A DNA stretch of 33,629 nt. Origin: Mesorhizobium sp. LSHC420B00 (GTDB taxonomy: Bacteria; Pseudomonadota; Alphaproteobacteria; Rhizobiales; Rhizobiaceae). The notes under the pieces were generated by a model. It was given only the letters and a program-made list of their open reading frames with translations. It had not been told where the DNA came from and ran no database searches. This document shows, one piece after another, positions 8,379-17,519 of the stretch (its first letter is position 1; each line of letters starts with the position of its first letter). A program made the position numbers and the translations under genes. The DNA lies in assembly GCF_000503055.1 (NCBI RefSeq), contig NZ_AYVY01000016.1:98337-131965 (forward strand), written 5' to 3'.

Positions 8379-9896
8379 TCAGAAGAAGCCCAGCTTCTTC
8401 GGGCTATAGCTGACCAGCATGTTCTTGGTCTGCTGATAGTGGTCGAGCATCATCTTGTGCGTCTCACGGCCGATGCCGGACTGCTTGTAGCCGCCGAAGG
8501 CCGCATGCGCGGGGTAGGCGTGGTAACAGTTGGTCCAGACGCGGCCGGCCTGGATCGCGCGGCCGAACCGGTAAGCGCGGTTGCTGTCGCGTGTCCAGAC
8601 ACCGGCGCCGAGGCCGTACAGCGTGTCGTTGGCGATTGCCAGCGCTTCGTCGTCATCCTTGAAGGTCGTGACCGAAACCACCGGCCCGAAGATCTCCTCC
8701 TGGAAGATGCGCATCTTGTTGTGGCCCTTGAACACCGTCGGCTTGACGTAGTAGCCGCCGGCCAGATCGCCGGGCAGAACATTGCGCTCGCCGCCGGTCA
8801 GCAGCTCGGCGCCTTCCTGGCGGCCGATGTCGATGTAGGACAGGATCTTTTCCAGCTGCTCGGACGAGGCCTGGGCACCGATCATCGTTGCCGGGTCGAG
8901 CGGATCGCCCTGCACGATCGCCTCGACACGCTTGAGGGCGCGTTCCATGAACCTGTCGTAGATCGCTTCATGGATGAGCGCACGGCTCGGACAGGTGCAG
9001 ACTTCGCCCTGGTTCAACGCGAACATGACGAAGCCTTCGATCGCCTTGTCGAAGAAATCGTCGTCTTCGGTGACGACGTCCTTGAAGAAGATGTTGGGTG
9101 ACTTACCGCCCAGTTCCAAGGTGACGGGGATCAGGTTCTGGCTGGCATACTGCATGATCAGCCGGCCGGTCGTGGTTTCGCCGGTGAAGGCGATCTTGGC
9201 AATACGCGGCGACGACGCGAGTGGCTTGCCGGCCTCGAGGCCGAAGCCGTTGACGATGTTGAGCACGCCGGGCGGCAACAGATCGCCGACTAGATCGGCC
9301 CACAGCATGATGGCTGCCGGGGTCTGCTCGGCAGGCTTCAGGACGACGCAGTTTCCGGCCGCAAGGGCGGGCGCAAGCTTCCAGCAGGCCATCAGCAGCG
9401 GGAAGTTCCACGGGATGATCTGGCCGACCACGCCGAGCGGCTCGTGAAAATGGTAGGCGACGGTATCGTCGTCGATCTGCGAAAGGCTGCCTTCCTGGCC
9501 ACGCACGGCCCCGGCGAAATAGCGGAAATGGTCGATGGCCAAAGGCAGGTCGGCGGCGGTCGTTTCGCGGATCGGTTTGCCGTTGTCCCAGGTTTCGGCG
9601 CATGCGAGCAGATCGAGGTTTTCCTCCATGCGGTCGGCGATGCGGTTGAGGATAAGCGAGCGCTCGGCCACGCTGGTGCGACCCCAGGCGTCCTTGGCGG
9701 CGTGCGCAGCATCCAAGGCCGCCTCGATGTCCTGGGCATCCGAGCGCGCCACCTCGCACAGCAGCTGACCGTTCACCGGCGAGTAGTTCTCGAAATAACG
9801 GCCCGAACGCGGTTCGGCCCATTTGCCGCCGATGAAATTGCCGTAGCGCTTGTCGAAGGGCGCCTTGACCGGGCGTGAGAACTCTACCTTGTTCAT
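8379..9896 (-). CDS. NAD-dependent aldehyde dehydrogenase (acetaldehyde dehydrogenase type)
   Basis: A 505-residue cytoplasmic aldehyde dehydrogenase that oxidises an aldehyde to the acid with NAD(P)+. Landmarks are the IPWNFPLLM cofactor-site stretch (161-169), catalytic base Glu261 in LELGGKSP, and nucleophile Cys300 in [11 protein letters not shown]. The C-terminal [21 protein letters not shown] is typical of the AldA/AcoD/ExaC-like group, which usually travels with DUF779 and an AcoR-like regulator, as here. The start is ATG 9896, preceded by GGGAGGAAGACAC; the 26 extra residues of the longer frame upstream lie in the promoter region. Two TGCGAC-type palindromes in the upstream region are candidate regulator sites. 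The likely substrate is acetaldehyde or another short aldehyde, by family inference. Confidence 0.94.
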   Translation of the reverse strand: MNKVEFSRPVKAPFDKRYGNFIGGKWAEPRSGRYFENYSPVNGQLLCEVARSDAQDIEAALDAAHAAKDAWGRTSVAERSLILNRIADRMEENLDLLACAETWDNGKPIRETTAADLPLAIDHFRYFAGAVRGQEGSLSQIDDDTVAYHFHEPLGVVGQIIPWNFPLLMACWKLAPALAAGNCVVLKPAEQTPAAIMLWADLVGDLLPPGVLNIVNGFGLEAGKPLASSPRIAKIAFTGETTTGRLIMQYASQNLIPVTLELGGKSPNIFFKDVVTEDDDFFDKAIEGFVMFALNQGEVCTCPSRALIHEAIYDRFMERALKRVEAIVQGDPLDPATMIGAQASSEQLEKILSYIDIGRQEGAELLTGGERNVLPGDLAGGYYVKPTVFKGHNKMRIFQEEIFGPVVSVTTFKDDDEALAIANDTLYGLGAGVWTRDSNRAYRFGRAIQAGRVWTNCYHAYPAHAAFGGYKQSGIGRETHKMMLDHYQQTKNMLVSYSPKKLGFF

Positions 9897-9917
9897 GTGT
9901 CTTCCTCCCAAAGCTGA

Positions 9918-9934
9918 CGTCGCGGAATGCGACG
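9918..9934. promoter_or_regulatory. Palindrome CGTCGC-N5-GCGACG, candidate operator
   Basis: This inverted repeat lies 22 bp upstream of the aldehyde dehydrogenase start and carries the same TGCGAC half-site as the larger palindrome at 10004-10021. Close to the start codon, it may be a secondary binding site of the adjacent AcoR-like regulator. Confidence 0.5.
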
Positions 9935-10003
9935 CTTCGGAAAGACACTTGCGATCTCCCACCGCTATTTCCAATACGCCGGGGACAGTGGGCGGGCAGG
10001 ATG

Positions 10004-10021
10004 TGTCGCAGAATTGCGACA
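10004..10021. promoter_or_regulatory. Palindrome TGTCGCA-N4-TGCGACA, candidate AcoR-like operator
   Basis: A perfect inverted repeat (7-bp arms, 4-bp spacer) in the gap between the regulator stop (10042) and the aldehyde dehydrogenase start (9896). A further half-site TGCGAC follows at 10026-10031. It is about 108 bp upstream of the dehydrogenase, a position suitable for an upstream activating sequence. I could not find a convincing sigma-54 -24/-12 promoter between it and the gene. Confidence 0.65.
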
Positions 10022-10041
10022 GTCATGCGACGTTTCGAAAG

Positions 10042-11009
10042 TCAGTGGGACCTGTGGACGTCCAGGCGGTTGAGCTTGCGGTGAAGCGTGGCGCGACTGA
10101 TGCCGAGCGCATGGGCCGCAGCCGAGACATTTCCGTCTGCCCGCGCCAGCGCCCGATGCAGAACGCCGCGCTCCGCCTCGGCCAGGACTTCGGGGCCGCT
10201 CTCGGCCCAACCGAGCAGATCGGCCGCAGGCATCGGCTTGTCGAGACACTGTTGCGTAATTCCTAGCGCCAGGCGAGCCGAATGGGTCGCGCCGACCACG
10301 AGGTCGTCCGCATCAACCGCGATCAGCGCCCCGGAGCCCTTGTCGGGCACCGGCGCCAGCAGAATGCGCGCCTTGGGGAATGCCATCTTGAAGTTCTCCG
10401 CCTCGATCCGACGCGCCGCGTCGACCACGGCCATGAAATAAGATTGGAGAAGACCTCGGTCAGATCAGCCCGACAGGAAGACACGTCAAGAGCAGCCACG
10501 AGATCTCCACAGTGATCATAGATCGGAGCCGTGGTGCAGCTCAGCCCGGTGTTGCGCGTGTGAAAATGCTGATCACGGTGGATCGTCAGGACGCGCTGTT
10601 CCACCAGACAGGTGCCGATACCATTGGTGCCCTCGCTCTCCTCGTTCCAGACGGAGCCTGTCCATAACCCCCAGGAACGAAACGTCTCGTCGTCCACAGG
10701 CGCGCCGCGCCGTTCGACCGGCACGCCGTCGCGATCGGCGAGCAGGACGCAGCATCCGACGCCGCCCACCGCAAGATAGAGCCGGTCCAGGCTTGATTGA
10801 GCAACCCGGACGAGCGGCTCGATGCGTTGCCGGGCCTCTCCCAATTCCGCCTCTGTCAGATAGAGTGGGGGGCTGCAATCGGCCGGATCGAGCCGGTGCA
10901 GACTGGAAGACCGTCGCCAGGAAGCGACCAGCGCGGACTTCGCCGCCGCGTCCGAAGCGATCGCGGCCTGAACGCGGTCGGCGTGATGACCGGATAGATC
11001 CTCACCCAT
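10042..11009 (-). pseudogene. AcoR-like GAF/Fis-HTH transcriptional regulator, interrupted by a -1 frameshift
   Basis: A regulator likely to control the adjacent aldehyde dehydrogenase genes. The upstream frame (11009 to about 10440) begins MGEDLSGHH, preceded by GGAGG, and carries a GAF-like sensor domain (EGTNGIGTCL, RNTGLSCTTAPI, LDVSSCRADLTEV). The reading then moves to a second frame (about 10438 to 10042) with DAARRIEAENF and a C-terminal Fis-type HTH (GNVSAAAHALGISRATLHRK). The break fits loss of one T in ATTTTC at about 10440. Restored, the protein has about 322 residues and no AAA+ sigma-54 interaction domain, unlike classical AcoR. It is either a recent pseudogene or a sequencing error, since both halves are well preserved. 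Confidence 0.8.
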
Positions 11010-12187
11010 GCATATCCTCCCAGAACCCCAGCTCTTCCTTTCGGCTACTAGACCACGGCTGCTTCAAGACAAGGCAATGCGGGTGTCGTATCAGATTCCG
11101 CTTTCTATCAACGCACTGTCAATTCGACGGAGGAACCAGAAAAGTTCCGCGATGTTTGACTGAACCGTTGGTCGTCTAGGCAGCAATTATTTGAATTATC
11201 TCGCTCAGCCGCCTTACTCGGTTGATCCCAAACACCCTACCAACCCGAAACCGGATATTCATTGATCGAGAGCAAAGTTCGCGCGGATTCCCCTGGTTCC
11301 CTCGATTGGTTGCGGTGCTCATGCCGCGGGCAAGCTAAGGAGCAGTCGTCGGGGCAATATTGAACGCTGCAGGGTGGAGCAGCCGACCAGAGATGGAGGG
11401 CGTCGTTCCAAGCGCAGATCGCGTCCAAGACACCGGATGGTGTCGCCTGGTCGTGCTGCCTGCCCCGCTCGCTAAACGGGTCAGTCGACAATTTGGGTTC
11501 AGATACTATGTGGCGTCGCCTACTGCCTCGAAACACTGGGCCCACCGCTTTCGTGTGCACTATGTGTGCAACGAGAAATGCGATATGGCCGAATGGCTTT
11601 TATTGTCGGCGGCATAGTCGTAAAATAGGCTAGTTTTTGGTGCATGCATCTTGCCAAATTAGTCAGTCTTTCCAACCGGGCATTGGACGTACTGATACAG
11701 AAAAAAGATAATAAAATTAGTATGTTAAGACACAAAGTTACCGTGGCACCTATGATGGATGGGGCAGATATCTAAATATAATCAGCTAGTTACGATATGT
11801 TGTGTGCAAAAATCGCACACGAAAGTTCTGCTTCTCTTCTTTTTCGTTCCCACGACGGAGCCGCCGACAGCCCTTTTCGGACGCTCTTCTGCCGACGATA
11901 TCGACCGCTCCAATGCGGATGTTCGCCGGGATATCCGTGAACCTTATCGTCCGCTGCAGCGTGCAGTTGCCTGGGTGTTTTTGGAAGCTTTTCGAAATGC
12001 TTTGCGCCTCCAGCCGAATTGCGCGCGCCTATGAAGGAAGTTGGCGGTCTGGATCCGCAGGGGTGCAAAATTCATCGACGCGCTTATTCGGGGGCTCGAG
12101 TCGGAAGAGCGCTACCGCCTTTCCCCCCACCCGCTGAACTGCCAGTTCCGGCTTCGCTGCTACGGCTGAGCGAAGCGAGCCTCTCTA
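11010..12187. other. Gene-poor intergenic region
   Basis: I see no convincing gene in about 1.2 kb. Short frames on both strands lack recognisable motifs or good ribosome sites. The stretch 11620-11830 is clearly more AT-rich than its surroundings. A hairpin (GCTTCGCT / AGCGAAGC) lies at 12151-12176, just before the tRNA fragment. The region looks like degraded DNA, perhaps left after loss of an inserted element. Confidence 0.5.
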
Positions 12188-12236
12188 ACTACGAATCTGG
12201 GGGTCGGGAGTTCGAATCTCTTCGGGCGGCGCGCCA
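12188..12236 (+). repeat. 3' fragment of tRNA-Arg(ACG), probable old attachment site
   Basis: The sequence contains the anticodon loop CTACGAA, the 3' anticodon-stem strand TCTGG, a T-arm GGGAG-TTCGAAT-CTCTT and an acceptor-like end CGGGCG...CGCGCCA. This matches the 3' half of rhizobial tRNA-Arg(ACG) as I know it. The 5' half (D-arm and 5' acceptor strand) is absent upstream, and the acceptor end has about three extra bases, so this is not a functional tRNA. Such 3' remnants are typical attL/attR scars of tyrosine-integrase elements. No second copy is seen in the window. Confidence 0.6.
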
Positions 12237-12283
12237 CAACTGAATGGGCGCCTCCTGCGTCCGGCTAGCCAACGGCATCCTGC

Positions 12284-13501
12284 TTATTGTAGAGCGCGCT
12301 CCGCAACGGTCACTCCGTCCGCGACTCTGTCGCTCGGGTGCAGAACAACACGATCGCCAGTGGCTAGTCCCGACAGAACCTCCGCCGTGCGATTGTTTCG
12401 CTGACCCACCTTTATGATCGTCGCCGCTGCACGACCCTCCCTGACCGCGAACACAGCCCATTCGTCCCCCTGCCGGAACAGGGCCGCTACCGGGACGGTC
12501 AACACGTCATCGGCCTTCCAGATCGTCACGTGCACGATCGCCCGATAATCGTGTGCCAGCGCCGACCATTTCGCGGGAGGATCTGTGAAGTCGATGGTCG
12601 TGCGGACGCGCTGCTCCTCAATTCCAAGTGCCGAAACCTTGGTGAAACCGGCCGGATCGACGCGGGAGACGCGGCCCTGGAGCGGCGGGCCACCCCAGTT
12701 GTCGATCATGACGGGTGCGCCAGGCTTGATCCGAACAGCATCGGTCGACAGCAGATCTGCGACGATTTCGAGATCGAGTGGATCGCCGATTTCGATCAGG
12801 GGCGCACCGGCCTGGACGGCTCCTTCGCTCTCCTGGATGATCTTCAGCACGCTGCCTGTCACGGGAGCGCGCAACTGTATGCAGCAGGCCGGATCTGGCT
12901 CCGGTGCAGCCCCCGACTGTTCGCCAAACCGTGCTGCAACGCTGTCACGCTCGTTTCGGCGGACCTCCAGCAGAGCTTTTGCACTGGCCAGGGCTGCCTC
13001 ATTGGTTTCGACGTCGAACTTGGCTCCGTCGAGGGCTTTGACAGAGATCGCCTCGGTGCGCGCAAGCGCTTCGGCCCGCCCCAACTCTGTTCGCGAAAAT
13101 GCTAGCGCAGCCTCAATCCGGCGCATTTCGGCTGCCGCCAGGTTCACAGCCGCATCGGCCGCAGCCAGCGCCGCTCGCAGCTCCTCATGAGTGCGTGCAT
13201 CGTGAAAGCTCGGCAGCGTTGGCTCCATCACTGCCATGACGGTTTCGTCCTTTGTGACCTGATCCCCGATATGGCGGGGCGGAGAGATCCGCAGGACCTT
13301 GCCGGCGATGGGGGCAGACACCGTGTAAACGTGACGCACGCGCGTCTTTGCCTCGTCGTCGATCGTGACTTCCATCGGGCCTCTCGTCAGTTTGGCTAGA
13401 TCAACTGCAATCGGCCGCGGCCATGCCAACCACACGGCGCCGGCGCCCAAGATGGTCAAGGCTGCAATGCCCAACGTTCGCTTCATCCAGATCGTGTGCA
13501 T
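12284..13501 (-). CDS. HlyD-family periplasmic adaptor (membrane fusion) protein
   Basis: A 405-residue membrane fusion protein expected to link the ABC permease to the outer membrane or to stabilise the exporter. It has an N-terminal signal-anchor helix (about residues 8-27), a first lipoyl half (SAPIAGKVLRI), an alanine-rich coiled-coil hairpin (about 105-195), a second lipoyl half (LRAPVTGSVLKI), a beta-barrel and a membrane-proximal domain ending in GLATGDRVVLHPSDRV. The ATG at 13501 is three bases after the permease stop, so the genes are co-transcribed. It is the last gene of an ATPase-permease-adaptor operon with an FNR box at its head. The exported substrate is unknown. Confidence 0.88.
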   Translation of the reverse strand: MHTIWMKRTLGIAALTILGAGAVWLAWPRPIAVDLAKLTRGPMEVTIDDEAKTRVRHVYTVSAPIAGKVLRISPPRHIGDQVTKDETVMAVMEPTLPSFHDARTHEELRAALAAADAAVNLAAAEMRRIEAALAFSRTELGRAEALARTEAISVKALDGAKFDVETNEAALASAKALLEVRRNERDSVAARFGEQSGAAPEPDPACCIQLRAPVTGSVLKIIQESEGAVQAGAPLIEIGDPLDLEIVADLLSTDAVRIKPGAPVMIDNWGGPPLQGRVSRVDPAGFTKVSALGIEEQRVRTTIDFTDPPAKWSALAHDYRAIVHVTIWKADDVLTVPVAALFRQGDEWAVFAVREGRAAATIIKVGQRNNRTAEVLSGLATGDRVVLHPSDRVADGVTVAERALQ

Positions 13502-13504
13502 GGT

Positions 13505-15877
13505 TCAATCCCGTGTCTTGAGAACGGTGACAAGGTCCAGCTCGTTGAGCCTTCGGCGAACGACGAGGGCGGAAAGCACGGCAGCGGCTATCACGATCGC
13601 GCTGGCGAAGACGTAGGTGGACTGCTCAACGATCAGGCGCACCCGCATCAATTCGCCGGCCAGGTTCTTCTGCATGATCCAGGCAAGGCCGTAGCCAATG
13701 AGCCATCCGGGCGGCTGCGCGATCAATGTCAGCAGGGTGAGTTCAAGGAGGAGGATGCGCAGCACTTCTCCCCGGGTGAAGCCGAGGACGCGCAGGCTGG
13801 CCAGCTCTCGCGCCCGTTCGGAAAGCGAGATCCGGGCGCTGTTGTAGACGACGCCAAATGCAATGACGGCAGCCAGCCCGGTGTAAATGCTGGCCATTGT
13901 CGTGATCAGCAAGGCGACCAGCTTGCGGAAATTCGCAAGCGACACGCGCTGCAAAGCCAGGCCACCGACAACAGGCATGTCCTTGATGGCAGCATAGAAC
14001 GACTCCTGACTGTTCTGGTCGAGGCTGACATTGATGCTGTTCACCGACGGCGCTTCGCGCATCAGGCGCGCGAGCGTCTCTGAATCCATCATTCCGCGGA
14101 TGCCGAAGTAATCTTCGACCAGCGCTGCCACGGGGACGACAACGGTCCGCCGCGTTCCTTCGAGCAAGTCGACCTCGACGGAATCGCCGACCCTCACTCC
14201 GAGGATCATGGCAAGCATGTTCGAAATCGCCAGGCCCGCTTCCGGCAGAACGACCGGACGCAGGTCGACATCTATGATGCGGTTGAGATCGGCGTCTCGC
14301 GGCCTTCCGCTGATCATGATCCGGCGCTCGACGTTTCCGTTCCTGATGCGGACAGGCACCTCGCGGTAGGGCTCGGCGGCGAGAACGCCCGGCAGCCGTG
14401 CGATCTGCAGGGTGATGTCCCGCGTGCGTTTTTCCACGAAACTCACAGTGGCGTCCTGACGGTCGGCCAGGAAATACGTGACGTCGATGAGCTGTTCCAT
14501 CGCATCGCCAGTGAAAAGTGAAACGATCAGGATGGCTGTCGCCAGTGCAATTCCAAGCGTCGTGAATAATGACCTGAGTGGATGGCGAGTGATGTTGCGC
14601 AACATCATGGTGGTCGGTTGCGACATGAACCTGTCGACGCCGAAGCTCGCCGGCAGCAGTCGCCGATAGCGCGGAGGCGCCGGCGCCTGCATCGCAACGG
14701 CAGGCGCCAATCGCACGACCTCGCGAAGCGCGCGCACCGCCCCGATGATTGCAGCAACGAGGCTGAGCGCGGCGGCAATGACGTAGAGGTCCGGGCTCTT
14801 GGTGAAGACGAGGAACGGAAAATGGAAAAAGTCGCCGAACAGACTGGTGACGCGCATCCCCAGCCAAGTGCCCGCTGCACCGCCGATCACAATGCCGATC
14901 ATCGCGATGACGACGACGAATTTGAGGTAGTGCACGACGATGCTGGCGTTGTTGTATCCCAGCGCCTTCATCAGCCCGATCTGCTCGCGCTCCAGAGCAA
15001 CGAGCCGGCTGAGGGTGAGATTGACCAGAAATGCCGACACCAGAAGGAAAATCGGTGGCAGCGTCCGGCTCATGTTGTTGAGCATATCGAGTTCGTGGTT
15101 CAGCCAGGCGTGTGAAGTCTGGTCCTTCCGGCCATAGGCCGCTCGGCCACCATAGCGCTCAAGCATCGCGTCGAGGCGCATCATGACCTCACTCTCGGAC
15201 GCGCCCCGCCGCAACTTCAACGAAACGGACGAGAACGCATCGTCGAGGTCGTAGGCGCTGGCGAGCGCTCTTTCCGACATCCAGATGAGGCCGAAGCGGC
15301 GGTCGTCCGGCATGATATCGCCTGGGCCGACCGCATAGATGAACTCAGGAGACAGCGCGATCCCGACAATCGTCAATTCCCGCTTTCGGCCGTTCAATAT
15401 TGCCGAGAAGCGGGCCCCGGGCTGAAAGCCGTGGGACAAGGCAAAGCCTTCGTTCACGACGATCTCTTCGGCGCGTCCAGGCTCCGGCATGCGGCCAACG
15501 CGCATGTAGAGCTGGTTGAGCGAAGCCTCCCCGATCTCGGGCAGGGAGATGACTTCGCCCGTGGCCGGCTCCAGATAGTCTGGTATGTCAAGCAGCACGA
15601 GCTTGGCTATTCGCGCGTCGACCGAAGCAACGCCGGGAATCTCGGCAATCTGGTCGACAAGCGTCCTTGGCGCGCGGCTCACCGTGGCAAAGACGTCAGC
15701 AAACCGGTAGCGTTCGTAGTATGCGGTGCGCGTCTCGTCGAGGGAACGGTAGGATCCGACCGCGAGAATGAGCGTCGCCACGCCTCCGGCAATGACGAGT
15801 GCAATCGCCAGCGCCTGCGCCCAGAGCCGGGCGAAGTCGCGAAGAAGCTTGATGTCCAGCGCACGCATCCGGATCAC
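13505..15877 (-). CDS. FtsX-like ABC transporter permease
   Basis: A 790-residue inner-membrane protein with two FtsX-type modules. An N-terminal transmembrane helix (about residues 19-43) is followed by a large periplasmic MacB-core-like domain, then a helix bundle (about 270-385). A second signal-helix region (about 425-455) leads to another periplasmic domain and the C-terminal helix bundle (about 660-785). The start is GTG 15877, which overlaps the ATPase stop as GTGA; an ATG three codons later is possible. The tandem FtsX layout is typical of lipoprotein, lipid or macrolide-type exporters that act without a substrate pore. The gene is intact through 2.4 kb. The substrate cannot be told from sequence. 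Confidence 0.9.
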   Translation of the reverse strand: MIRMRALDIKLLRDFARLWAQALAIALVIAGGVATLILAVGSYRSLDETRTAYYERYRFADVFATVSRAPRTLVDQIAEIPGVASVDARIAKLVLLDIPDYLEPATGEVISLPEIGEASLNQLYMRVGRMPEPGRAEEIVVNEGFALSHGFQPGARFSAILNGRKRELTIVGIALSPEFIYAVGPGDIMPDDRRFGLIWMSERALASAYDLDDAFSSVSLKLRRGASESEVMMRLDAMLERYGGRAAYGRKDQTSHAWLNHELDMLNNMSRTLPPIFLLVSAFLVNLTLSRLVALEREQIGLMKALGYNNASIVVHYLKFVVVIAMIGIVIGGAAGTWLGMRVTSLFGDFFHFPFLVFTKSPDLYVIAAALSLVAAIIGAVRALREVVRLAPAVAMQAPAPPRYRRLLPASFGVDRFMSQPTTMMLRNITRHPLRSLFTTLGIALATAILIVSLFTGDAMEQLIDVTYFLADRQDATVSFVEKRTRDITLQIARLPGVLAAEPYREVPVRIRNGNVERRIMISGRPRDADLNRIIDVDLRPVVLPEAGLAISNMLAMILGVRVGDSVEVDLLEGTRRTVVVPVAALVEDYFGIRGMMDSETLARLMREAPSVNSINVSLDQNSQESFYAAIKDMPVVGGLALQRVSLANFRKLVALLITTMASIYTGLAAVIAFGVVYNSARISLSERARELASLRVLGFTRGEVLRILLLELTLLTLIAQPPGWLIGYGLAWIMQKNLAGELMRVRLIVEQSTYVFASAIVIAAAVLSALVVRRRLNELDLVTVLKTRD

Positions 15878-16581
15878 CAGACAAGCTCGGCGGCAGTCCG
15901 GCGCACCTCGTTCTTGCGAATTCTGGAGATCTGGCCATCGGCGAAAAACAGCACGCGGTCGGCGACTTCCTGGATGCTGGCGTTATGCGTGATGATAAGT
16001 GTCGTGGTGCCTAGCTGCGCGTTAATGCCGAGCAGTGCCTCGATCACCCGAATGCCCGTCTTGGAGTCGAGAGCTCCGGTTGGCTCGTCGCAGAGCAAGA
16101 CATCGGGGCGCTTGGCGATCGCGCGGGCAATGGCCACCCGCTGCTGCTCGCCACCAGAGAGCTGAGCTGGGAAATGGTGCATCCTCGGCTCAAGCCCGAC
16201 CAGCGCCAGGGCCTCCTCCGGGCGCATCGGATGGTCGGAAATCTCCGTAACCAAGGCGACGTTTTCATAGGCCGTCAGGCTGGGGATCAGGTTGTAGAAC
16301 TGAAAAACGAACCCAACGTGCTGTCGTCGATAGGCAGTCAGCCCCCGATCGTCGAGGTTGGTCAGCTCCAGGTCCCTGAAGAACAACTGGCCGCTCGTGG
16401 CATGGTCAAGCCCGCCCATGATATTGAGCAGGGTCGATTTCCCGCTGCCCGATGGGCCAAGCAGGACGACCATCTCTCCCGCGAAGATTTCAAGGTCCAG
16501 CTTGCGCAATGCAAGCACTTGCGTCTCACCTGAGGTGTAGGTTTTGGTCAGCGCTTTTGCAGTGAAGACGGTGTCAGCCAT
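15874..16581 (-). CDS. ABC transporter ATP-binding protein (MacB/LolD family)
   Basis: The 235-residue ATPase of the exporter operon. Walker A is GPSGSGKST, the Q-loop lies in [10 protein letters not shown], the signature is LSGGEQQR, and Walker B is [12 protein letters not shown], followed by the H-loop histidine in LIITHN. The frame is open to an ATG at 16650, but I prefer ATG 16581 ([15 protein letters not shown]). It gives the normal LolD/MacB length, and the upstream ATG overlaps a perfect FNR box. No strong ribosome site precedes 16581. The gene overlaps the permease by 4 bp. The FNR box centred about 75 bp upstream suggests that the whole exporter operon is induced by low oxygen. Confidence 0.92.
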   Translation of the reverse strand: MADTVFTAKALTKTYTSGETQVLALRKLDLEIFAGEMVVLLGPSGSGKSTLLNIMGGLDHATSGQLFFRDLELTNLDDRGLTAYRRQHVGFVFQFYNLIPSLTAYENVALVTEISDHPMRPEEALALVGLEPRMHHFPAQLSGGEQQRVAIARAIAKRPDVLLCDEPTGALDSKTGIRVIEALLGINAQLGTTTLIITHNASIQEVADRVLFFADGQISRIRKNEVRRTAAELVW

Positions 16582-16649
16582 GGCCGTTAGGGATTTTGAG
16601 GCATCTGTCGCGTCGCGTGCCACAGTCACCCGTCGAGGTGCGCGCGACA

Positions 16650-16663
16650 TTGATGCAAATCAA
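16650..16663. promoter_or_regulatory. Perfect FNR box upstream of the ABC exporter operon
   Basis: The sequence TTGATGCAAATCAA is an exact TTGAT-N4-ATCAA match. It is centred about 75 bp upstream of the preferred ATPase start at 16581, the usual distance for a FNR-activated promoter. Confidence 0.85.
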
Positions 16664-16762
16664 AACCGGATCCGAGGCGGTCATGTGTTCCGGCATCCGC
16701 AGTCGGCAAGTACTGTAAGTGACCATTTCAAGTCGCCCGCGTCGGTTGGTTCGGAGCCGGTA

Positions 16763-16776
16763 TTGATTTGCCTCAA
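16763..16776 (+). promoter_or_regulatory. Imperfect FNR box upstream of the CBS-BON gene
   Basis: TTGATTTGCCTCAA has one mismatch to the anaerobox consensus. It is centred about 88 bp upstream of the CBS-BON start at 16858, while the better box at 16650 faces the ABC operon. Confidence 0.6.
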
Positions 16777-16857
16777 AGGAGGTCGGTGGCAACTACGCTA
16801 CGATGCCGCCAATTGGTGCTCGGGCGCCTGTTCACTTGAACCGAGGGGATGAGGCGG

Positions 16858-17493
16858 ATGAAAGCAAAGGATGTAATGACGGCAAAGGTTGTGACCGTGT
16901 CGCCTGACCACAGCGTACGACACGCAGCACGGATCATGGATCATCGCATCAGCGGCATGCCGGTCCTCGACGACGACGGTCGCCTGGTTGGGATTGTGAG
17001 CGAAGGCGATTTCCTGCGCAGGTCGGAACTCGGTGCCTCAGCGCCAGGGGAGGCGCGCGGCTATGTGAAGGGCCACAGCTGGAAAGTGGCGGATTTGATG
17101 ATTTTAGATGTCGTTGTGGCCGACGAGGAAACTCCGATAGAGCGAATTGCCGCGCTGATGCAGGAGCACGGCATCAAGCGCATTCCGGTGATGAAGGGGC
17201 AGCATCTCGTCGGCGTTGTCAGCCGTGCCGACCTTTTGCGCGTCGTCGTTGCGGCGAAATTCGACGACGATACGGCGGCAGGCGACGATGCGATCCGGCG
17301 CAGCATTCTCACCCGGCTGCGAGACGACGCAGGCGTCAAAGGAGACGCGTTAACGCTCACGGTCACCGATGGCCTGGTTCATCTTTCGGGAGCAGTCATA
17401 TCGCAGAGTCAACGAGATGCCGTCCGCGTGGTTGCCGAGGGCGTCAGGGGCGTCAAAGGTGTGTTCGACCACCTGTACCTAGCCCATCCGTGA
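16858..17493 (+). CDS. CBS-pair and BON domain protein
   Basis: A 211-residue soluble protein with two CBS domains (about residues 1-57 and 75-130) and a C-terminal BON domain (about 145-208, ending GVRGVKGVFDHLYL). CBS pairs usually bind adenine nucleotides and act as energy sensors; BON domains bind phospholipid or other surfaces. Motifs such as SGMPVLDDDGRLVGIVSEGD and KRIPVMKGQHLVGVVSRAD are clear. I chose ATG 16858 because GAGGGG lies about 9 nt upstream; an in-frame ATG at 16849 sits too close to it. A glucoamylase-like gene starts 27 bp downstream, probably in the same transcript. An FNR-type box lies upstream. The target of the sensor is unknown. Confidence 0.88.
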   Translation: MKAKDVMTAKVVTVSPDHSVRHAARIMDHRISGMPVLDDDGRLVGIVSEGDFLRRSELGASAPGEARGYVKGHSWKVADLMILDVVVADEETPIERIAALMQEHGIKRIPVMKGQHLVGVVSRADLLRVVVAAKFDDDTAAGDDAIRRSILTRLRDDAGVKGDALTLTVTDGLVHLSGAVISQSQRDAVRVVAEGVRGVKGVFDHLYLAHP

Positions 17494-17519
17494 ACAGCGG
17501 GCCGGGAAGGCATATAGCG

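Noticed and set aside
9896..10041. A sigma-54 (-24/-12) promoter upstream of the aldehyde dehydrogenase
   Set aside because: AcoR-like context suggested one, but I found no GG-N10-GC element close to the TGGCAC-N5-TTGC consensus, and the regulator lacks an AAA+ domain.
11237..12068. Several 80-110 codon frames on both strands in the gap
   Set aside because: No ribosome sites, no recognisable domains, mutually overlapping; they look like chance frames.
12100..12236. A complete tRNA gene
   Set aside because: Only the 3' half from the anticodon loop is recognisable; the D-arm and 5' acceptor strand are missing and the acceptor end carries extra bases.
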